Assembly: GCA_944323585.1 (NCBI GenBank)
Contig: CALUTA010000049.1
Span: 1 to 9,667 of the forward strand
Origin: Candidatus Gastranaerophilales bacterium
Lineage (GTDB): Bacteria > Cyanobacteriota > Vampirovibrionia > Gastranaerophilales > Gastranaerophilaceae
Length of the DNA stretch: 9,667 bases
Direction: 5' to 3'
Both the position numbers and the translations under genes were made by a program. The notes beneath the pieces were generated by a model, which was given only the letters and a program-made list of their open reading frames with translations, was not told the origin of the DNA and ran no database searches. Shown here piece by piece: positions 6,002 through 9,667 of this stretch. Numbering within the stretch: the stretch's first letter is position 1; each line of letters begins with the position of its first letter.

Positions 6002-6028
6002 AAAAGACCGCCGGTTAAGCGGTCTTTT
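6002..6028. terminator. Bidirectional terminator between ispD and the HEAT gene
   Basis: A 10-bp stem (AAAAGACCGC at 6002-6011 with GCGGTCTTTT at 6019-6028) has a 7-nt loop. TTTT on the plus strand serves ispD; on the minus strand the run is TTTTT and serves the convergent HEAT-repeat gene. Confidence 0.8.
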
Positions 6029-6068
6029 GTTGTACATACATTACTGAGAATTATTTCAAACTATTGGT

Positions 6069-6926
6069 TTAGAAAGCGTTTGCCGGTTTTTTCTGTGCTG
6101 TTGCACCGGGGATTGACTGCCAGTTTGCAGCCATAATTTTCTTGAAAGATTTCAAAGCTGTATCTTCCAATTCGCCAAGCTCTTCAGCCTCCATAATGAG
6201 TTCTCTCAAAGGAAGCAAAGCTCTTTGATCTCTTAGAACACCGAGAGCTGCCGCAGCACCGGCTCTAACAAGTTCATTTTCGTTGCGGTTTTTCATAACG
6301 TCAATCAAGGCAGGAACTGCTTTTGGATCATTAAGTTTGCCAAGAGATGTAACCGCATAAATTCTAACATTAACCCATTCGTCATAAAGCATATTGATAA
6401 CTTTATCAACAGCTTTTTTGTTTCCGATTTCGCCTAAAGCTCTTGTTGCATCACAACGTACGTTTACTTTTTCATGATCAAGAGAAGCAATCAAAGCATC
6501 AGTTGCAACGTCACCGATTTCGATAAGAGCATCTGTAGCTGTAATACAAACCTGCGGGTTTTCATCATTCAAAGCTTCCACAAGCGGTTCAACAACAATA
6601 GCACCGCCCAAACGGCCTAATGCACGGGCTGCGCGGACACGAACATCAACGTTTCTGTCTTCACGCAAAGATTCAATTAAGTGAGTTGTAGCTTTGCAAT
6701 CGCCAAGTTCGCCAAGGGCACGTGCTGCATACAATCTGACGGAACCGTTTTTATCATTTTTCAAAACATCAATCAACGGTTCAACAGCTTTTGAATCACC
6801 CATTTCACCTAAAATACGGGCAGCATTATATCGAACTTTTTCTGAGTTGCTTGTTTTCAAATCCATCAACAATTCATCAAAAGTTTTCTTTACCTGTTTT
6901 TTCTTGCTGTTCACACTAATTGTCAT
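6069..6926 (-). CDS. HEAT-repeat protein
   Basis: 285 residues, no signal peptide or membrane segment, so cytoplasmic. After a basic N-terminus (about 1-15) there are seven to eight HEAT-like repeats of about 31-33 residues, each with the pattern V-R-x-x-A-A-R-A-L-G-x-[LIM]-G-[DN]-x-K-A-[VT]-x-x-L-I-x-x-L. The later repeats diverge, and the C-terminus (GATAQKKPANAF) is low-complexity. This is the PBS-lyase-type HEAT family (as in CpcE), common in cyanobacteria and relatives; with no phycobilisome genes here a lyase role is not supported, and a protein-protein scaffold is the safer reading. Two adjacent ATGs exist (6929 and 6926). GGAGG lies 3 nt before the first and 6 nt before the second, so the second is preferred. 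The partner is unknown. Confidence 0.85.
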   Translation of the reverse strand: MTISVNSKKKQVKKTFDELLMDLKTSNSEKVRYNAARILGEMGDSKAVEPLIDVLKNDKNGSVRLYAARALGELGDCKATTHLIESLREDRNVDVRVRAARALGRLGGAIVVEPLVEALNDENPQVCITATDALIEIGDVATDALIASLDHEKVNVRCDATRALGEIGNKKAVDKVINMLYDEWVNVRIYAVTSLGKLNDPKAVPALIDVMKNRNENELVRAGAAAALGVLRDQRALLPLRELIMEAEELGELEDTALKSFKKIMAANWQSIPGATAQKKPANAF

Positions 6927-6929
6927 CAT

Positions 6930-7227
6930 TTTCCTCCGACACTACAAAAATATTCTACACACTATACATTTATAAAAAATTTGGTTAGAATATTATTGCC
7001 TTTTTTACCTACTTTTATTAAAATTTATTTACAATTCAATCTTTTACTGCTGGGATATTATTTTTGATAAAGGGTAACACTCACACTTTATATCTATAAT
7101 ATAAACTATTTTTTTAATTCTGTCATGCGTCTGTTATATTATTTGTTCAAATTTAATGATTGTTTTTTTAATGTATGATGAAATTCAATTATATATAAAT
7201 CAATTTTGTAACATTTTTTAACACATA
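6930..7227. other. AT-rich intergenic region without a gene
   Basis: This stretch lies between the end of the kinase gene and the start of the HEAT gene, both on the minus strand. It contains the HEAT ribosome site (GGAGG at 6937-6933) and a weak minus-strand TAGAAT (6957-6952) that may be its -10. I saw no coding frame, no RNA gene and no clear terminator for the kinase gene. Confidence 0.5.
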
Positions 7228-8886
7228 CTACTCACTACAGATAGTAATAACAAACTCCGTTCCCTTGCCAACCTCACTGTTTACAGTAATTTTGCCGTTG
7301 TGCTTTTCTATTATTTTCGCAGAAATCGCTAATCCTAATCCGGTTCCGACGCCTACTCCTTTTGTCGTATATCCTGCCGTAAAAATTTTATTAATTTCTG
7401 ATTTTTTTATGCCTTTTCCGGTGTCTTTTATAGACACAGTCAAAGTTTTGGGGGTATAAGATGTCGTAATTGTTATCTTTCCTCTGCCCTCAATTGCCTG
7501 GCAGGCATTGACCAAAACATTGGTGAATACTTGATTTAGCATATTCGGATAACACTTTATAAGGGGCAAATCACCGTAGTGTTTTTCGATTTCTATTCTG
7601 TTCTTTGTTTCGTGGCGAATCAAGTCCAGAGTTAGTTCCAGCTCTTTGTTAATATCCGCTTCCTGAAGTTCGGCTTCATCAAGACGTACAAATTTTTTGA
7701 GAGAAGTTACCATATGACTTATTCTCTGAATTGCCTCACGGTCAATATCGTTGATATCAGCAAGTATCGAGGATATTTCAGTGTCTTCTATGCGTGGAAT
7801 AAATTTAGCAAGTATTGTGTTGTTTGATTTTATAGAAGCAATCGGTGTATTAATTTCATGCGCAACCCCTGCGACAAGCTGGCCTAATGAGGCCATTTTT
7901 TCAGAGTTTATTAAATGAAGCTGGGTTTCTTTCAATTCTTTCAGAGCATTTTGCAGCTGATGGACTGTTTGGACATTCTTATTATAAAGCTCGGCTCTTA
8001 TGATTGCGTTGCCTAATTGAGAAGAAATAGCCTCAAGAATTTCCAATTCTTCATTCAATTCACGCTTGTTGTAACTCAGCAAAACTATGACGCCGATTAA
8101 GTTTTCAAGGTGAAAAACAGGAACTGCAATACGCATAACCGGCTGTTTAAAAGAGTCTGAATTTTTATATTCTTTCATGGAATACTGAACCGCAATTCTT
8201 CGTGAGAGAATAGTTTCAGACGTTTCGTCATCAAACTCGAATTCTTTTTTCAGTTCAGCACTTTTAGACGGATAAATTTCTTCAATACAGAACTTACCTT
8301 CATTATAAGATGCATAATAAGATTTAAAAGTTCCAAACATTACAGACAATTCTTTGAGGGCGGAATTCAAAATTACCGACAGATCCATGGAGCCTCTGAT
8401 TATATTGGAAACTTTGTTTATGAGAGCAATTCGGATAGCTTGAGATTGTGCTTTTTGTTTAATTTTCATCAAATCATTGTTCTGATTTTCAAGATAAACT
8501 ATCCGTTCTTTGAGCTTTTTATTGAGATTTTCGACAGAATTTAATTCAGCTTCGGCACTTATGTCCGAGAAAAATATAAGAGTATATTTCCATCTTTTTG
8601 TTGCAAACAGATCAAAAAACTGAAGTTTGCCGTTTGAATTCTGGTAAGAAATTCTTGCGGAAAAATCTTCTCTTGAATTCATTGCATTATAGACTGGCGA
8701 ATAGTTTCGGAGGTCATCGGTTTCAAGCGGACAGATGTCAAAGTTTGCGTTGTGCGAAAACTTTTTCAATCCCGAAAACTCAGGAAACCAGCGTTTGAAT
8801 TTATTATTTCTATAAACGACTTCGCCGTTGGTATTTACGACGATTACCGCATCCCTAAACCGATTGAATATCTCAAACTTTTTCAT
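7228..8886 (-). CDS. Soluble PAS-GAF sensor histidine kinase
   Basis: 552 residues from ATG at 8886; the upstream in-frame TTG at 8892 adds only two residues. Order: PAS-like domain (about 5-110, RDAVIVVNTNGEVVYRNNKF ending LIFFSDIS), coiled coil (about 112-150), GAF-like domain (about 155-300, ending E-A-I-S-S-Q-L-G-N-A-I), signalling helix, then DHp with H-box SLGQLVAGVAHEINTP (phospho-acceptor His343). The ATPase part has an N box (NVLVNACQAI, 456-465), G1 DTGKGI (488-493), F box (IFTAGYTTK, 501-509) and G2 GTGLGLAIS (514-522). All catalytic motifs look intact. There are no transmembrane segments, so it senses an intracellular signal. No response regulator is adjacent, so it is an orphan kinase in this window. 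No Shine-Dalgarno precedes the ATG (see promoter entry). Confidence 0.92.
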   Translation of the reverse strand: MKKFEIFNRFRDAVIVVNTNGEVVYRNNKFKRWFPEFSGLKKFSHNANFDICPLETDDLRNYSPVYNAMNSREDFSARISYQNSNGKLQFFDLFATKRWKYTLIFFSDISAEAELNSVENLNKKLKERIVYLENQNNDLMKIKQKAQSQAIRIALINKVSNIIRGSMDLSVILNSALKELSVMFGTFKSYYASYNEGKFCIEEIYPSKSAELKKEFEFDDETSETILSRRIAVQYSMKEYKNSDSFKQPVMRIAVPVFHLENLIGVIVLLSYNKRELNEELEILEAISSQLGNAIIRAELYNKNVQTVHQLQNALKELKETQLHLINSEKMASLGQLVAGVAHEINTPIASIKSNNTILAKFIPRIEDTEISSILADINDIDREAIQRISHMVTSLKKFVRLDEAELQEADINKELELTLDLIRHETKNRIEIEKHYGDLPLIKCYPNMLNQVFTNVLVNACQAIEGRGKITITTSYTPKTLTVSIKDTGKGIKKSEINKIFTAGYTTKGVGVGTGLGLAISAKIIEKHNGKITVNSEVGKGTEFVITICSE

Positions 8887-8892
8887 AATCAA

Positions 8893-8921
8893 ATTATAAA
8901 TAATAAAAGGAACATAATCAA
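8893..8921 (-). promoter_or_regulatory. Promoter placing the kinase start at the 5' end of the mRNA
   Basis: On the minus strand TTGATT (8921-8916) and a perfect TATAAT (8898-8893) are exactly 17 nt apart. Seven nt beyond the -10 is the A of the ATG at 8886, so the predicted transcript has essentially no leader, consistent with the absence of a ribosome site. Confidence 0.5.
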
Positions 8922-8980
8922 TTTGTTAAAAATAACTTTTTGAACCCTCACTCTTCAACTTTTCAACCGTTCAATCAAGT

Positions 8981-9023
8981 TGCCCCCTTCCCCCGACCAT
9001 CTCCCATAGGGAGAGTGAATGAG
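8981..9023. repeat. REP-like element A (degenerate)
   Basis: A C-rich run leads into TCTCCC-ATA-GGGAGA (arms of 6 at 9000-9005 and 9009-9014), then GAATGAGG. It follows the same plan as the two elements at 9153 and 9400 (C-rich box, then a palindrome built on CTCTCCC/GGGAGAG) but is more diverged. Confidence 0.55.
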
Positions 9024-9025
9024 GT

Positions 9026-9100
9026 GTCATTCTGAGGACGTAGTCCGAAGAATCCTCTCAAATTTTCATAGGCTCCTTCCGGCTTTGCCAGCAAAATGAC
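9026..9100. repeat. Palindromic element B bounded by GTCATT/AATGAC
   Basis: GTCATT (9026-9031) and AATGAC (9095-9100) are terminal inverted repeats of a 75-nt unit. Inside it a symmetrical dyad has outer arms ATTCT/AGAAT (9029-9033, 9049-9053), GA on each side, inner arms GGAC/GTCC and a GTA centre. This type of sequence (ATTCTGAGG...GAAGAATC) recurs in intergenic DNA of many bacteria, as I recall. Confidence 0.6.
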
Positions 9101-9118
9101 TTTTATTTAATCGGCTGG

Positions 9119-9144
9119 ATTGCTTCGCATTCGCTCGCAATGAC
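9119..9144. repeat. Palindromic element D (ATTGC...GCAATGAC)
   Basis: ATTGC (9119-9123) pairs with GCAAT (9137-9141) around a TTCGC-rich loop, ending AATGAC like element B. It is a short dispersed-repeat motif familiar from many bacterial intergenic regions. Confidence 0.5.
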
Positions 9145-9152
9145 GGGAAATA

Positions 9153-9272
9153 CCCCTCACCCGAATTTCTAAATTCGCTGCGCTTATTAAGAAATTCTAC
9201 CCTCTCCCTCAAGGGGAGAGGGAATAGTGCAACGCACCCTTCACACCTCACTCTTCACGCTTCACGTATTCA
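9153..9272. repeat. REP-like element E, copy 1, with a nested palindrome
   Basis: CCCCTCACCC (9153-9162), then a 37-nt insert (9163-9199), then CCCTCTCCC (9200-9208) paired with GGGAGAGGG (9214-9222), then AATAGTGCAACGCACCCTTC and a tail ending TTCACGTATTCA. Copy 2 at 9400-9471 has only TAA in place of the insert. The insert is itself palindromic (GAATTTCT at 9163-9170, AGAAATTC at 9190-9197). Confidence 0.8.
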
Positions 9273-9281
9273 GACAGTAGT

Positions 9282-9370
9282 GTAGGTTGGGCTTTCAGCC
9301 CAACAATGAAATTTTTTAATTGTTAGTGTTACATCCAATATAAAATGTCGGATTAGTAAATCCGACCTAC
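9282..9370. mobile_element. MITE-like element with two hairpins
   Basis: The 89-nt unit has 5-nt terminal inverted repeats GTAGG/CCTAC, a left hairpin GTTGGGCT-TTC-AGCCCAAC (9286-9304), a right hairpin GTCGGATT-AGTA-AATCCGAC (9347-9366) and an AT-rich centre. It has no coding capacity. GTAGGTTGGGCTTT...GCCCAAC elements are widespread in bacterial intergenic DNA, as I recall. No target-site duplication is evident at the edges. Confidence 0.55.
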
Positions 9371-9399
9371 TTCTCTGTTCATCCGTTTAACCAATTTAA

Positions 9400-9471
9400 C
9401 CCCTCACCCTAACCCTCTCCCTCTAGGGGAGAGGAAATAGTGCAATGCACCCTTCACACTTCACGTATTCA
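9400..9471. repeat. REP-like element E, copy 2
   Basis: CCCCTCACCC, TAA, CCCTCTCCC, CTCTAGGGGAGAGG, then AATAGTGCAATGCACCCTTC and TTCACGTATTCA. It aligns to copy 1 over almost its whole length. Copy 1 carries about 34 extra nt at the TAA site and about 14 extra nt (CTCACTCTTCACGC) in the tail. Confidence 0.8.
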
Positions 9472-9514
9472 ACCCTTCAACCAAATCGCCCTCTCCGCAA
9501 TGGGCGAAGATTTC

Positions 9515-9667
9515 TTAGAGCACCATATTGAGGCTCAGGGTTTCAAAAACAGTCTGAGGGTTCATGTTCACTTCAAACTCTTTTTTGGCAGTTTCAATCA
9601 ATTTCATATATTTGATAAATTCATATTGTTTTGCACGGCTTAACTGACCGCCAGTAACGACCGAGGC
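9515..9667 (-). CDS. holB: Probable DNA polymerase III delta prime subunit, C-terminal end only
   Basis: The minus-strand frame is open from the right edge to a TAA at 9517-9515, giving 50 residues. The end, FEVNMNPQTVFETLSLNMVL after an E-T-A-K-K-E helix, resembles the C-terminal collar domain of clamp-loader delta prime (and DnaX-like) proteins, where an N-x-N-x-[RQ]-x-x-[LV]-E-x-L-x-L pattern is usual. Delta prime is part of the clamp loader that places the sliding clamp on DNA. Only the last 50 residues are visible, so the name is tentative. The stop is followed by a small TCGCCC/GGGCGA hairpin (9486-9507) with no T run, then the repeat block. Confidence 0.5.
   Translation of the reverse strand, partial: ASVVTGGQLSRAKQYEFIKYMKLIETAKKEFEVNMNPQTVFETLSLNMVL

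Noticed and set aside
9066..9251. 61-residue minus-strand frame containing LPLRERVEFLNK
   Set aside because: It runs entirely through the palindromic repeats (elements B, D and E copy 1). Such frames recur wherever these repeats occur and are not genes.
2565..9333. TGTAACA recurring in intergenic DNA (2565, 5123, 7207 and reverse at 9327)
   Set aside because: About two occurrences are expected by chance in a window of this base composition, and the sites have no common position relative to genes.
8940..9510. Possible CRISPR array in the repeat-rich region
   Set aside because: The repeats are of different kinds and irregularly spaced, with no constant repeat-spacer unit and no cas gene.
9440..9643. 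67-residue plus-strand frame
   Set aside because: It starts in a REP copy and runs antisense to the probable holB end; no ribosome site and no recognisable domain.

Overview
The window looks like part of a chromosome from a low-GC, Gram-negative-type bacterium. The best guess is the non-photosynthetic cyanobacterial sister group (Melainabacteria/Vampirovibrionia, e.g. gut Gastranaerophilales). Grounds: a RecA of cyanobacterial/Firmicute type, exported TonB/TolA-C-domain proteins (implying an outer membrane), an MEP-pathway IspD, a HEAT-repeat protein resembling phycobilisome-lyase-type repeats, and a zinc-ribbon bL28. The placement is inference; no search was run. The standard genetic code fits all frames.

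Layout. 1-683 (minus, cut by the window edge) encodes an exported protein with a proline-rich tandem repeat. A strong hairpin separates it from recA (846-1871, minus). Upstream of recA, with its own terminator, is a small MerR-like/coiled-coil protein (1967-2488, minus). The interval 2489-2675 is a divergent control region with a 22-nt perfect palindrome and a good sigma70-type promoter. It drives three consecutive exported proteins that each carry a TonB/TolA-like C domain (2676-3425, 3503-4264, 4273-4866, plus); the first two also share a related N-terminal domain. A bidirectional terminator whose loop contains the third gene's stop codon separates these from rpmB (4904-5095, minus). Then come ispD (5296-5943, plus), a convergent terminator, a HEAT-repeat protein (6069-6926, minus) and a soluble PAS-GAF histidine kinase (7228-8886, minus) whose promoter suggests a leaderless mRNA.

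From about 8940 to 9510 there is no credible gene. The stretch is packed with palindromic dispersed-repeat elements, including two copies of one element, one interrupted by a second palindrome, flanking a MITE-like element. The last 153 bases are the 3' end of a minus-strand gene that looks like holB (DNA polymerase III delta prime).

Functionally the window mixes housekeeping genes (recA, rpmB, ispD, probable holB) with envelope and signalling genes of unknown specific role. There is no evidence of a defence system, CRISPR array, phage or classical insertion sequence. The most unusual parts are the three-gene TonB_C cluster, the repeat protein at the left edge and the nested repeat block at the right.
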